Shown: positions 25,485-34,472 of the stretch, piece by piece
How positions within the stretch are numbered: the first letter of the stretch is position 1
How the letters are laid out: the number at the start of each line of letters is the position of its first letter
Source: Paraburkholderia sp. BCC1885
Lineage (GTDB): Bacteria > Pseudomonadota > Gammaproteobacteria > Burkholderiales > Burkholderiaceae
NCBI RefSeq assembly: GCF_900996235.1
Contig: NZ_CAAJGM010000215.1
Span: 1-49,588 of the forward strand
DNA: 49,588 bases
Direction: 5' to 3'
Translations under genes and position numbers: made by a program
Notes under the pieces: generated by a model
Told to the model about the DNA's origin: nothing
Databases searched by the model: none
The model's input: the letters and a program-made list of their open reading frames with translations, nothing else

Positions 25485-26885
25485 ATGTGGGATGCCATAA
25501 ACAAGGGCCTCGCATTGGCCCTTATCGCGACGCCTTTGTTAATCGCCTGCGGCGGCGGCGATGCCAGCAATCCAGGTCCGATCAGCGCGCCGCAATGTTC
25601 GGGATCGAGTTGCACCGGTGAAGGTCCACCGCCTCAGGGCACGGTGGCCTCGCTCTGTCCGGCGACGGCGGACATCGGCAATAGCACCTATCTGGGCGGC
25701 GCCGGCAGCGGCGAAGTGGTGAGCCTGAACATCAACGCCACGGCGATGACGTACACGCTGTCGTGGCTCGAATCCCCGGTTCCGCTTGCGACAGGAACGG
25801 TGAGCCCGAGCCGCGCGGGCGTGCAGATCACGGGCGCGGTCGTGCACCCGCCCGCGGGCACTTTGCCGACCGCCGAGCAAACGCGCTGCGCCTTCGTGCT
25901 GACACCCGGCACCGGCTCCGGACCTAACGGCACCTACAGCACCACGGCCGACTTCAACTCCGCCAATCCGCCGACCATCTTCGTGGGCCAGGGCGTCGCG
26001 GGCGGCGGCATTCCGGGTGCGACGATCCAGTTCAGTGGCGTGTCCATCCTTGGCCTCGGCACCGGCATCGGTAAGGTGGATAACCGTCACTTCGACTTCT
26101 ACCCGTTCCTCGGCTTCGCCAGCACGACCACGGACATCAGCAAACTGCCCGGCACTTACAACGGCCTGCTCTACCACCTGACGCCTTCGGGTAATTCGGG
26201 CAACTATGCAACGGCCGGCACCAACACCTACGAGACCTTCGACTCGACCGGCGCCTGCACGTCCTCGCAAAGCACCGCAGGCTTCTCGGCGAGCAGCGGC
26301 GGCTGTCTGACCACGGGCAATCCGTACACGCTCAACGCCAACGGCTATTTCGACAGCACCTCGCCGCCGCAGATCATTACTCCGACCTTGCCCACCGGCA
26401 AATCGGGCGTGGCGCACATGATCCTCGGCCAGTTGAACGGCGCGACCATCCCGATCGTCGTGCGCACCGGCAACGTCGATATCGGCGCGCTGCAGGTGGA
26501 CGACGAATCCGGCATCGCCGTGCTCGCGCAAGCCACCGCGCTCGCCTCGGGCGGCTTCGACGGCGGCTATGTCGGCGCGGATTCGAACTTCAACTACACC
26601 GCCACGCTGATCAACGGCGGGACCGGCACGTTCGTCAATCCGCAAACCTCGAGCGCCGAGGACGGCTTCAGCCTGACCTACGGTCTCACGGCGACGCCGG
26701 GCCTCGTGGGCGTCACCGCCCAGACGACTAGCGGCGGCACCGCTACCGGCTTCGCGATCGCCACGGGCGGCCTGTACGCGATCCTCATTCAGGGTGAGGA
26801 AAACAGCGGCGTGGCCTCGACTTCAGCCATCACAGGGACGGCGCAAAGCCCGTACTTCGGCGTGGGCGCCCAGGTCAGCAAGTAA
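25485..26885 (+). CDS. Lipoprotein, probable DUF2957 family (copy 1)
   Basis: 466-residue lipoprotein of unknown function. The N terminus has a signal sequence with lipobox LLIAC followed by a flexible GGGD run, so it is lipid-anchored. The mature part is rich in Gly, Thr and Ser and beta-strand-like. It aligns with the next gene through shared landmarks: SWLESPVPLATGTVSPSRAG, FVGQGVAGGGIPGA, FYPFLGFAST, GQLNGATIPIVVRTG, DDESGIAVL. The match to DUF2957, a Burkholderia-centred family, is from memory. The start at 25485 follows AAAGGGAGAC. Confidence 0.7.
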   Translation: MWDAINKGLALALIATPLLIACGGGDASNPGPISAPQCSGSSCTGEGPPPQGTVASLCPATADIGNSTYLGGAGSGEVVSLNINATAMTYTLSWLESPVPLATGTVSPSRAGVQITGAVVHPPAGTLPTAEQTRCAFVLTPGTGSGPNGTYSTTADFNSANPPTIFVGQGVAGGGIPGATIQFSGVSILGLGTGIGKVDNRHFDFYPFLGFASTTTDISKLPGTYNGLLYHLTPSGNSGNYATAGTNTYETFDSTGACTSSQSTAGFSASSGGCLTTGNPYTLNANGYFDSTSPPQIITPTLPTGKSGVAHMILGQLNGATIPIVVRTGNVDIGALQVDDESGIAVLAQATALASGGFDGGYVGADSNFNYTATLINGGTGTFVNPQTSSAEDGFSLTYGLTATPGLVGVTAQTTSGGTATGFAIATGGLYAILIQGEENSGVASTSAITGTAQSPYFGVGAQVSK

Positions 26886-26940
26886 GCGGCTCGAAGCGGA
26901 ATCGCGACGGAATCGGAAAGTGGCAACAGCGAAAGCGAGG

Positions 26941-26965
26941 GATGGCCGGCGGGAAACCGGCCATC
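26941..26965 (+). repeat. Intercistronic hairpin
   Basis: GATGGCCGG / CCGGCCATC, a perfect 9-bp stem with a 7-base loop, between the two paralogous lipoprotein genes. There is no T-run, so it is more likely an mRNA stability or differential expression element than a terminator. Confidence 0.55.
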
Positions 26966-26994
26966 GAAAACGAGAACATTCTGGAGGGGGCGGT

Positions 26995-28212
26995 ATGAAT
27001 TGGAAATTCGTTGCGGCACTGGTTTTGACAGCGCCGCTGGTGACGGCATGCGGTGGCGGCGGCAACACGCCGCCGGCCCCGCCGCCGACGGCATTGTGTC
27101 CCACGACGCTTGACTACAGCACGGTCTACACGGGCGGCGGCGGCGACGGCGAACTCGCCAAGCTGCAACTCGATACCACCAAAATGACCTGGCAGATCAC
27201 CTATGTCGAATCGCCGGTTCCGGCCACCACCGGCACGGTGACACCGACGCGCGCGGGCACCACCGTCAGCGGCACGATCACTCAGGAGACCGAACTGCCG
27301 ACCGCCAAGCTCAATCAGTGCGCGTACCGGTTGAACGGCGCGAGCCTCGACCCGAGCCGGCCGGCGCGCGTCTTTATCGGCGAAGGCGTGGCGGGCGGCA
27401 CGATCCCCGGCGCGCAGATCCAGTTCGGCGGCGTGCTCGGCGTGGGCGCCGTGCCTGATACGACGTTCCCGTACTACCCGTTCATCGGCTTCTCGTCGAT
27501 TGAAACGAACATTGCCAGCCTCGCGGGCACCTATAACCAGCTCGGCTATCACCAGATACCGTCGCAGAACTTCCTGCCGGTTTCGGTGGACGCGAAGATC
27601 ACCATCAACGCCGACGGCACCTGGACCGAGTGCGACAACAGCGGCATTAACGCCGGCAAGTGCCAGCAGCCGGGGACCAACCTCGTGCAGTCGGCCGACG
27701 GCAGCGGCGCGTTCGAAACCGACAACTTCCAGGGACAGGCCAAGGCGACGCTCGCCACCACGCCGGCCGCGAAGGGCTTCATGATCGTCGGCCAGTTGCG
27801 CGGCCAGCTCGTGCCGATCCTGGTGCGCACCGGCGTCGCCAATCCGACGGCGCTGCTCGCGGACGACGAATCGGGCATCTCGATTCTCGCGCCGCAGTCG
27901 ACGGTCGCGGTGAACTCGCAGAACGGCGAGTACATCGGCGTCGATAGCCAGTTCGACTACCGCACGACGGCGCTCGAGGGCACGCAGGCCACGCTGCTCG
28001 ATCCGTTCAACGCGTCGCAGGCGTCGCTCGCGACGGCGCTGAATCTCGACTTCACCGAGGCGATCCCTGGTGAAGTGACGACGACTCACGTGGGCGCATC
28101 GACGGGGACCACACCGACCGGAAAGATGATCTTCACCGGCGGCGTGTTCGGCTACCTCGATCTGACGACGCCGGCATCGCCCTACTTCACGATCGGCGCG
28201 TTCGTCCAGTAA
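26995..28212 (+). CDS. Lipoprotein, probable DUF2957 family (copy 2)
   Basis: 405-residue paralogue of the preceding gene. Signal sequence with lipobox LVTAC and GGGG linker. Shared blocks with copy 1 are YVESPVPATTGTVTPTRAG, FIGEGVAGGTIPGAQIQFGG, YYPFIGFSS, GQLRGQLVPILVRTG and DDESGISIL, so the pair arose by tandem duplication. It is shorter than copy 1 in the middle. The start at 26995 has GGAGGGGGCGG directly before it. The OmpW-like gene follows after 151 bp, suggesting an outer-membrane module of three genes. Confidence 0.7.
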   Translation: MNWKFVAALVLTAPLVTACGGGGNTPPAPPPTALCPTTLDYSTVYTGGGGDGELAKLQLDTTKMTWQITYVESPVPATTGTVTPTRAGTTVSGTITQETELPTAKLNQCAYRLNGASLDPSRPARVFIGEGVAGGTIPGAQIQFGGVLGVGAVPDTTFPYYPFIGFSSIETNIASLAGTYNQLGYHQIPSQNFLPVSVDAKITINADGTWTECDNSGINAGKCQQPGTNLVQSADGSGAFETDNFQGQAKATLATTPAAKGFMIVGQLRGQLVPILVRTGVANPTALLADDESGISILAPQSTVAVNSQNGEYIGVDSQFDYRTTALEGTQATLLDPFNASQASLATALNLDFTEAIPGEVTTTHVGASTGTTPTGKMIFTGGVFGYLDLTTPASPYFTIGAFVQ

Positions 28213-28363
28213 TGGACTCACCTGAGCTGATCACCACGTAACGAGGCGCCCGCTCCCCGGCTGCAGCACTTGCAGCGGCCGGGGTCCGCCCGGAGCGCGA
28301 CGGCCACGCGGGACGACACCCCGCCGCCGCGCGTAGCAGGAGCACCCGCCCAGGAGGAACGTC

Positions 28364-29188
28364 ATGAAAAGAATACTTATCGCGGCGCTGGCCGCGTACC
28401 TGCCGCTCAGCGTCCACGCGCAGCAGGCAGGCGACAATGTGGCCGTGCTCGGCTGGTTCCACGTCGCACCGCAAGACTCGAGTTCGGCGCTGACCACCCA
28501 TGTCGCGCCGACGCCGATCAACACGCCGCTGCGTCTGCCGAACTCGTTCACCTCCGGCGGCACGGGACTCTCGACCAACAACGCCGACACGGTCGGTCTC
28601 GTGTTCAGCCACTTCCTGACCGACCACATCGCGATTACGTCGGTTGCAGGTGTGCCGCCGGTATTCAAGGTCTACGGGCACGGCACGATCATGCCGCCCG
28701 GCCCGGCCGGCGCGCTCGGCAGCCAGAATCTCGGCGATCCGTCGAGCAATCCGATCATCAAGAGCGTGCGCCAGTGGAGCCCGGCGGCGATCCTGCAGTA
28801 TTACTTCAACAAGCCGGATGCGAAATTCAGGCCCTTCGTCGGCCTCGGCGTGTCGTACAACTGGTTCTCCGACATCCAGCTGAATCCGAACTTCGTCAGC
28901 TCGACGCAGAACAATCTCGGCTCCGTGCTGGCGGCGGGCGCGGGCAAGCCGGGCAAGACGCAGGTGTCCGCGAAGGCGTCGTCGTCGTGGCAACCGGTGT
29001 TCAATGCGGGCGCGGAGTACAACATCACGAATCACTGGGGCCTGCTTGCTTCGGTGACGTATATCCCGCTGAAGACCACCTCTTCGGTGATCGTCAAGGC
29101 CGCCGACGGCACGGAGCTGGCCGTGAGCAAGGCGGAACTGAAGGCCGATCCGATCATCTCGTTCCTCGCCGTGTCGTACCGGTTCTGA
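28364..29188 (+). CDS. OmpW-family outer-membrane protein
   Basis: 274-residue beta-barrel porin-like protein of the OmpW family, which forms small 8-stranded barrels for hydrophobic molecules. The N-terminal signal peptide is MKRILIAALAAYLPLSVHA. Typical elements: FSHFLTDHIAITSVAGVPP, ILQYYFNKPDAKFRPFVGLGVSYNWF, and the terminal aromatic SFLAVSYRF required for outer-membrane assembly. It is longer than E. coli OmpW because of extended loops (GTIMPPGPAGALG, VLAAGAGKPGKTQ). CAGGAGG precedes the ATG. Confidence 0.88.
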   Translation: MKRILIAALAAYLPLSVHAQQAGDNVAVLGWFHVAPQDSSSALTTHVAPTPINTPLRLPNSFTSGGTGLSTNNADTVGLVFSHFLTDHIAITSVAGVPPVFKVYGHGTIMPPGPAGALGSQNLGDPSSNPIIKSVRQWSPAAILQYYFNKPDAKFRPFVGLGVSYNWFSDIQLNPNFVSSTQNNLGSVLAAGAGKPGKTQVSAKASSSWQPVFNAGAEYNITNHWGLLASVTYIPLKTTSSVIVKAADGTELAVSKAELKADPIISFLAVSYRF

Positions 29189-29242
29189 GGGAATGACACG
29201 CCGCGTGCGTCGCGACGGCGTTCAGGAAAGGAAACGCAGGAC

Positions 29243-29274
29243 GAAAAAAAGCCCGCCTATATGGGCGGGCTGAA
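29243..29274 (-). terminator. Intrinsic terminator (minus strand)
   Basis: AGCCCGCC / GGCGGGCT stem that on the minus strand is followed by seven T. It probably ends the dehydrogenase transcript that enters from 29416. Confidence 0.75.
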
Positions 29275-29415
29275 TCCATATCAGAGGAGACATGGAGGAG
29301 ACAAGACAAATACTAGCAAACCGTTTGGTGCGACGCAACATCGAAATTAGGGTTGACCCTCAATGTTGCGTTTACGCGACACTACGATTGACGGCGCATT
29401 TTCTCGCGCTGATGC

Positions 29416-30285
29416 TCAGCGCCCGGCGCGGCGCGCCGACACCTGCCCCAGCACCGCGAAGTCTTTCTCGCCGTCGCCGTGGGCAATCGCTTCGATCAGG
29501 CTATCGCGCACGACGCTCGCTACCGGCATCGGCGCCGAGACCGCGTCGGCGGCGGCCAGCGCGAGGCGCACGTCCTTGAGACCCAGCCGCGCCTTGAACA
29601 GCGCCGGTTCATAGCGCTGATCCGCAATCATCTTGCCGTAACCCTGATAGACCGGACCCGGGAACAGGCCGGCCGTGACCACATCGAGGAAATCCTGCGC
29701 CGCGACGCCATGCGCCGTCACAAGGCTCGCCGCCTCGCCGAAGGTCTCCACCGCCGAGCCGATCATGAAATTGGCCGCGAGCTTCATCACGTTCGCCTGT
29801 TGCGGCAGCGAACCGATACGCCATGTCTTCTGCCCAATGGCGTCGAACAGCGGCTGCACGCGGTCGATCGCCTCAGCCGGGCCGCCGGCCACGATGGTCA
29901 GCTTGCCCGCCGCCGCGACATCCGGGCGACCGAGCACCGGCGCCGCCACGTAATGCAGTCCGCGCAAGGCGTGCGCGTGGGCCAGTTCCTCGGCCAGCGC
30001 AACGGAGATCGTCGCCATGTTGACGTGAATCAGCCCGCGCGCCGCGTGCTCGAGCAACGAGGCGTCGATGACCGCGCGCAGCGCCGCGTCGTCGGCGAGC
30101 ATCGACAAGACGGCGTCGCCAGCGAAGGCTTCGGCCGGCGATTCCACCACCTTGGCTCCCGCCGCGGCCAGCGCCTCGGCGCGTTGCAGCGAGCGGTTCC
30201 AGACCCGCACCGAATGGCCGGCTTTCAGGAGGTTCTGCACCATCGCCGCGCCCATCTCGCCAAGACCGATAAAACCGATGTCCAT
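29416..30285 (-). CDS. NAD(P)-dependent oxidoreductase, 3-hydroxyisobutyrate dehydrogenase family
   Basis: 289-residue beta-hydroxyacid dehydrogenase. The Rossmann motif IGFIGLGEMGAAMVQNLLKAG opens the protein. The substrate-binding stretch HVNMATIS and the catalytic-lysine block QANVMKLAANFMIGSAVETFGEA follow, in family order. Candidate substrates include tartronate semialdehyde, hydroxyisobutyrate or succinic semialdehyde-type compounds; the sequence does not settle this. The start at 30285 is backed by GGAGCAAGAG; the 33-codon upstream extension looks non-coding. Confidence 0.88.
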   Translation of the reverse strand: MDIGFIGLGEMGAAMVQNLLKAGHSVRVWNRSLQRAEALAAAGAKVVESPAEAFAGDAVLSMLADDAALRAVIDASLLEHAARGLIHVNMATISVALAEELAHAHALRGLHYVAAPVLGRPDVAAAGKLTIVAGGPAEAIDRVQPLFDAIGQKTWRIGSLPQQANVMKLAANFMIGSAVETFGEAASLVTAHGVAAQDFLDVVTAGLFPGPVYQGYGKMIADQRYEPALFKARLGLKDVRLALAAADAVSAPMPVASVVRDSLIEAIAHGDGEKDFAVLGQVSARRAGR

Positions 30286-30485
30286 CTCTTGCTCCACTCT
30301 TTCAGGAAACCGGCAGTAAAGCACAGCCCTGTGACATGTGCAGTCATGGCGACACGGGACACGGCGCCGCGCCGCTCGAAACACAGCGTGAAGTGGCGTT
30401 TCGAGCCGCCGGAGGGCGCCCTTGGCTGACTAGGCGGCGCGATGCGTACAATGCGGGATTACCTATCAAGCAGAGGCAATTCCGT

Positions 30486-30770
30486 ATGGCGATGAAAAAA
30501 ACCGACCTTGAAAAGAACAAGGCCCTGAAACTGACCAATTCGATGAAGCTGGCGACCGCCGACCGCTTCGGCAAGGCCTCGGCGGCCGCGCCGGTGCTGG
30601 ATCGCCGCGAACAACGCAAGCTCGATCAGGCGCAAGGCCTGGTGCCGTTTGCCTGCAAGCTCAACGCCGATCTCGTCAACGAACTGAAGGAAAAGGCAGC
30701 AGATCACCCTGACGGCATGACCGGCCTGCTGACCGAAGTCATCAAGCGCGGCCTCGCGGCGAACGCCTGA
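30486..30770 (+). CDS. Small conserved-looking hypothetical protein
   Basis: 94-residue basic protein of no family I recognise. The N-terminal ~50 residues are rich in Lys, Ala and Arg and probably disordered. The C-terminal part (FACKLNADLVNELKEKAADHPDGMTGLLTEVIKRGL) could form two helices, somewhat like small ribbon-helix-helix or toxin-antitoxin DNA binders. No partner gene is adjacent. The ATG at 30486 follows AGAGGCAATTCC. It is divergent from the dehydrogenase. Confidence 0.65.
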   Translation: MAMKKTDLEKNKALKLTNSMKLATADRFGKASAAAPVLDRREQRKLDQAQGLVPFACKLNADLVNELKEKAADHPDGMTGLLTEVIKRGLAANA

Positions 30771-30824
30771 TGCCGCGGGCGACGCGGCCTTCGGATGCCA
30801 GAGGCGCGTGATTGTGGTGGGGAC

Positions 30825-31100
30825 TTACTGCATTCCCGCCATCGATAACTCCGCGCTCACGCTTTCCCGCACCACGCTGCGGCTATCCGCGGTGGGCGGA
30901 AATACGCACCAGCAGCCGTCGTCGTGGCGGAAGAAGAACAGGCTGCGCGCGCCGGCGGCGAGCGCGGTCTCGACCCGCACGTAACGTCGGCGGCCCATCC
31001 GGGTGCGGCTGAATTCGGTGACGCGAACGGGAATCGACGGCCCCGGCGCCAGCCACTTTTCGACGAGAAAGCGCAAAGACTGCTCGCTGGCGGTTCTCAT
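30825..31100 (-). CDS. Hypothetical protein, second of a coupled pair
   Basis: 91-residue protein, unrecognised. It reads as one compact domain: a helix, a basic segment (RTRMGRRRYVRVETAL), then beta-like RSLFFFRHDDGCWCVFPP. Its ATG overlaps the stop of the preceding gene (ATGA) and has GGAGAGG 6 bases upstream, which supports translation and coupling. The function is unknown. Confidence 0.65.
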   Translation of the reverse strand: MRTASEQSLRFLVEKWLAPGPSIPVRVTEFSRTRMGRRRYVRVETALAAGARSLFFFRHDDGCWCVFPPTADSRSVVRESVSAELSMAGMQ

Positions 31101-31297
31101 GATCCTCTCCACATGCGTTCGTCCTGAGCGACGTCACGCGTGTCGTCGGTACTTTCCGAAGCGGACGCCTCGTCGGCTTCGTCTTCTGCCAGCTCCATGG
31201 CGCGGTTGGTCGCCGCGGCCCGCAACGTACTGCAATGAGCCGAATGTCTGATGTCTGAGAGAAGACGGACAAGCTGTCGAGCCGTTCTGCGTTTCAT
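31097..31297 (-). CDS. Small hypothetical protein, first of a coupled pair
   Basis: 66-residue protein whose stop overlaps the start of the next gene by ATGA. The N-terminal third is basic (MKRRTARQLVRLLSDIRH) and the C-terminal half is strongly acidic (ELAEDEADEASASESTDD). GGGGGTG precedes the ATG at 31297. There is no known family; the overlap is the main reason to accept it. Confidence 0.5.
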   Translation of the reverse strand: MKRRTARQLVRLLSDIRHSAHCSTLRAAATNRAMELAEDEADEASASESTDDTRDVAQDERMWRGS

Positions 31298-31610
31298 CGC
31301 ACACCCCCGCACCGCACAAGTAACTTCAGAAATCACTTTAACTCTATGCCTCGCCGGCGCACTGCTGGGTAGTTTTTGACTAAATAGCAACACAAATGCT
31401 CAAAGTCGCGTCGCCAAATGCCCGCACTGATGGATACCAATGTGCGCGTATTGACGCGATGCAGTATGTGCGCTGGCGACCGCAACGGGCCGCAATGAAG
31501 CCGCGACCGCGCCTCTCCGACATCTGTTAAACGGCCTCGCGGCGGATAACTTTAAGGCGGGTGGCGCGGGAAGCCGGCAGGAAACGGGCGAATGACGCGG
31601 CGGCGTCCGG
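31298..31610. other. Intergenic region
   Basis: 313 bp between two minus-strand transcription units. The stretch 31310-31400 is AT-rich and may hold the promoter of the small coupled pair. No gene or clear terminator seen. Confidence 0.35.
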
Positions 31611-32411
31611 TTACGGGCTGACGCTGGGCGCGCTGGCAGGCTGCGCCGCGATGGCCGGATGACCCAGCTCGTCCGCTGCGGCGGGCGCCAGCGGCGCAAC
31701 GGGCGCAGCCGGCATCAACGCCGGCACGCTCAACGCGCTCGCCGGCGGCGCCACCACCGGCGTGGTCGCCAGCCTGGGCGCCGGCACCACGGGAATCGGC
31801 GCGGCCACCGGCACCGGCGCGGCGGGGACGGGAAGCGGCGTGCTGATGACGTCGGTCGGCTTGACCGGCATGGTCCGCACGACGGTTTGCAGATAATGAT
31901 CGACCAGCCCGAAGAATCGATCGTAGAAGGTGCCAGACGGAATCGTCTCGCTGGAGATTTTCACCATTTCGTCGTTATTCGAACGGATCGGCAACGATAC
32001 CGAGCCGAGCACGCTCAAACCGACACTCGCCGACGTGTCGCTCTTCTTCAGCGCAAAGCCGTTCTGCACCGCGTTCACGTAGACGATGCTCGTGTCGGCG
32101 GTTTCTTCGCCCGGCGTACAGACGACGTGAAACTCCACCACCACGTGCGAATCGCCGCTGGGCTGGAAGTTCTTCGTGCCGTCGACCGTGTCCGAATGCG
32201 TCAGCGTCGTCATGTAGCCCTGGCTTAGCAGGGCGCGGCGGGCGGCTTCGCAGGTGTCGGTGGTGCTCGCGTTGAAATTGCGGGCGAAGGGGCTCGCGCC
32301 GGTATCGAACTGTTCCTGCTGAAACTTGGGCTGGGGCGCGCTCGAACAGGCGGCGAGCACGAGCAATCCGGACAGCGACGCTGCCGTGGCTTTAAAAAAT
32401 GAGGTACGCAT
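31611..32411 (-). CDS. Lipoprotein, DUF2242-like
   Basis: 266-residue lipoprotein: signal sequence then lipobox LVLAAC and SSAPQPKF. The first ~180 mature residues contain FARNFNASTTDTCEAARRALLSQGY, VVVEFHVVCTPGE and ALKKSDTSASVGLSVLGSVSLPI, which I associate with DUF2242, a family of unknown function. The C-terminal ~75 residues are a low-complexity Pro/Ala/Val tail, probably a flexible linker reaching through the periplasm. The start is the ATG at 32411, placed by the signal peptide; the ribosome site is poor. Confidence 0.7.
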   Translation of the reverse strand: MRTSFFKATAASLSGLLVLAACSSAPQPKFQQEQFDTGASPFARNFNASTTDTCEAARRALLSQGYMTTLTHSDTVDGTKNFQPSGDSHVVVEFHVVCTPGEETADTSIVYVNAVQNGFALKKSDTSASVGLSVLGSVSLPIRSNNDEMVKISSETIPSGTFYDRFFGLVDHYLQTVVRTMPVKPTDVISTPLPVPAAPVPVAAPIPVVPAPRLATTPVVAPPASALSVPALMPAAPVAPLAPAAADELGHPAIAAQPASAPSVSP

Positions 32412-32604
32412 GATTCTGGGAGGCGAACTACTTAACGTCGAATGGCATGCATTGTAGAGCGGTTGCGACGCTGGAGCGAAAACCCGCGCGCGCGACATAA
32501 CGCCTTGAAACAAATAGCTTTGTAGGGTCTTTGTCAGCGTGACATGGACTAACCGAGCAAAGGGCTACGCGCGGCCCGATGGGTGCCGGCCTGCCGCGCT
32601 GCCG

Positions 32605-33273
32605 TCAGGGTGCCGGCGCAGCCGCCGTAGCCGCCGTAGCCGCCGACAACCCAGGCGAGGCCGAGCCAGCCGCAGCACTCGCCGCCGGCACGTAGAACGA
32701 GCGAGCGCCGTTGGCCGGCGCTGCGCAGTCGGTGGCGGCATGGGCGTCGTCACAGGCTGCGGCTTGCGCGGCGGCGGAGGGCGCGTTGTCAGGCCTCGCC
32801 ACCACCGGCGTGAAGGTCTCGACCCGCATGCTCACCTTTTGCGCGTAAGCGAGCGAGCCGCCGTAACTCTTCAGCGCCAGATTCAGATCGCCGCCGGCCG
32901 ACTGCATATACCCGTGCAGAATGGCGGAGCCCGCTTCGATGTTGGCGGTGGGCTCGGTGAGGTCCTTGACGTTCCTCAGCAGGCCGCGATGAGCGGCGGG
33001 CACCACCTGCATCAGACCGGTCGCGCCGCGCGGCCCCTTGGCCTTTTCCTTGAAGCGCGATTCGATCGAAATGATGGCCAGCAGCAGCGCCGGCGGCAGC
33101 GAATACTTGGCCGCGGCGGACTGCACGGCGTCCGAGATCTGCTCTGCTTTCGCGCGGGCGACGCCGAATTTCTGCGTCAGATAACTGGAGATGCGGTCGT
33201 GATCGTTTTCATCCGCCGCTGCAATCTGCACCAGGCCCAGCGACAGCATGATCAGACAGAGAAAGCGGCTCAT
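32605..33273 (-). CDS. Lytic transglycosylase (SLT domain)
   Basis: 222-residue exported peptidoglycan-cleaving enzyme. A signal peptide (MSRFLCLIMLSLGLVQIAAA) is followed by a goose-lysozyme-like SLT domain with the catalytic Glu in LAIISIESRFKEKAKGPRGATGLMQVVP, then NIEAGSAILHGYM and ALKSYGGS. The C-terminal ~70 residues are an Ala-rich low-complexity tail. It cleaves MurNAc-GlcNAc bonds forming anhydro ends, per family. It is close in size to the small specialised transglycosylases of secretion or pilus systems, but no such genes are next to it. Confidence 0.88.
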   Translation of the reverse strand: MSRFLCLIMLSLGLVQIAAADENDHDRISSYLTQKFGVARAKAEQISDAVQSAAAKYSLPPALLLAIISIESRFKEKAKGPRGATGLMQVVPAAHRGLLRNVKDLTEPTANIEAGSAILHGYMQSAGGDLNLALKSYGGSLAYAQKVSMRVETFTPVVARPDNAPSAAAQAAACDDAHAATDCAAPANGARSFYVPAASAAAGSASPGLSAATAATAAAPAP

Positions 33274-33383
33274 GGAACGATGACCGATCGAGAGGAGAAG
33301 ACCCGCATTATACCGATGCCTAAAAAAACGGCACAAATTCCTCAGAGCATTGTCAAATCCGCGTCGTGCATGAGCCGAATCGC

Positions 33384-33638
33384 TTACTGCGCCTGCATCT
33401 GCTGATGCATGGCTGCCTGCTGCTGGACCTGCCGGGCTTGTTGCGCGTGCTGTTTGGCCAGATGCCGGCCGACGATGCAGCCGCCCACCGCCCCCACTAC
33501 CGCGTGATGTCCAGCGTAATGACCGGCGACACCGCCCACCACCGCGCCTTTGATACAACCCGCCGCATTGGCGTTGCCGATGGTGGCGAGTGCCAACGCG
33601 GCGCTGATGAGGGCGAACCTGGTGCGACTTGCTTTCAT
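33384..33638 (-). CDS. Exported glycine-zipper-like protein
   Basis: 84-residue protein with a signal peptide (ALISAALALATIGNANAAG) followed by a glycine-zipper-like membrane segment (GAVVGGVAGHYAGHHAVVGAVGGCIVG) and a Gln-rich tail (HAQQARQVQQQAAMHQQMQAQ). Such proteins associate with the outer or inner membrane. A start seven codons upstream is possible. It lies 110 bp upstream of the transglycosylase in the same direction. Confidence 0.7.
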   Translation of the reverse strand: MKASRTRFALISAALALATIGNANAAGCIKGAVVGGVAGHYAGHHAVVGAVGGCIVGRHLAKQHAQQARQVQQQAAMHQQMQAQ

Positions 33639-33977
33639 GTGTAAGTAACTCGTGTGCAAAAGGCGCGGGCGATGTCTCTGTGACGATCACGCCACACGCC
33701 GGATGACGGACAAGGACGGTTCGCAGTATAAAAGACGCCTTGCGCGACGGGTGCAACAGCAGTGCCAGATCAGTAACGCCGGTTTACCAAAGCGTGCCTG
33801 CGGCAAGAATCCGCATGCATGCGCGAGCAACTTTAGGTTTCCCCGTGTAACGTATCGTCTTTGTTTAATGCAGACAGGGCCCGATCAGCAGCACAGGTCC
33901 GATCCGCAACGGTGTTGATTCTCATGCTCGCGCCCATACGTGTGGACGTTGAGTCACGACAGCAGGCAGGCCGATCC

Positions 33978-34322
33978 ATGAACAAACCTGAATTCACCGA
34001 GCCCGACAGCGCGCGTCCCGACCTGCTGTGTTTCCTCGTCGCGATTGCAGCGGCTTCGTATGCCCTGACTCAGGAATGGCGCGTCGACCATGTCGTGCAA
34101 TGCTGCCGTCAATGGCTTGGCAAGAACGGGCTGAGGATGCATTGGCTCGACCGCGTGCTGATCGGTCAACTCGCGCTGAAGATCGCCAGCCAGGACTTGC
34201 TCGAAGCCGGCGTCGCGGTGCGGTTATCCAGCGTAAACGCATTGTTCACCAATGAGATGGAACTCAACGGCGCCAGCACCATGGTGCAGCGGATGATGGC
34301 GCTTTGCCACGAGGCGCTTTGA
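33978..34322 (+). CDS. Hypothetical protein
   Basis: 114-residue protein, unrecognised. It looks soluble and helical (DLLCFLVAIAAASYALTQEWRVDHVVQCC, then VLIGQLALKIASQDLLEAG). The start at 33978 is chosen as the first ATG with an AGGC-like ribosome site after a non-conserved open stretch. No functional hint from neighbours. Confidence 0.55.
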   Translation: MNKPEFTEPDSARPDLLCFLVAIAAASYALTQEWRVDHVVQCCRQWLGKNGLRMHWLDRVLIGQLALKIASQDLLEAGVAVRLSSVNALFTNEMELNGASTMVQRMMALCHEAL

Positions 34323-34472
34323 GCCGCTTTTAACGGCGGCCGAACGGGAATCGCGTGCTACCTAACATATCGAGGCGCGGGCGCTTATAGTGGAAACACG
34401 GCTACGCCTTTGAGACGCTCTCGGCGGCGAGCTTCGGTTCAGGACAAGCGCTTTTGACGGGGGAACCGCACG

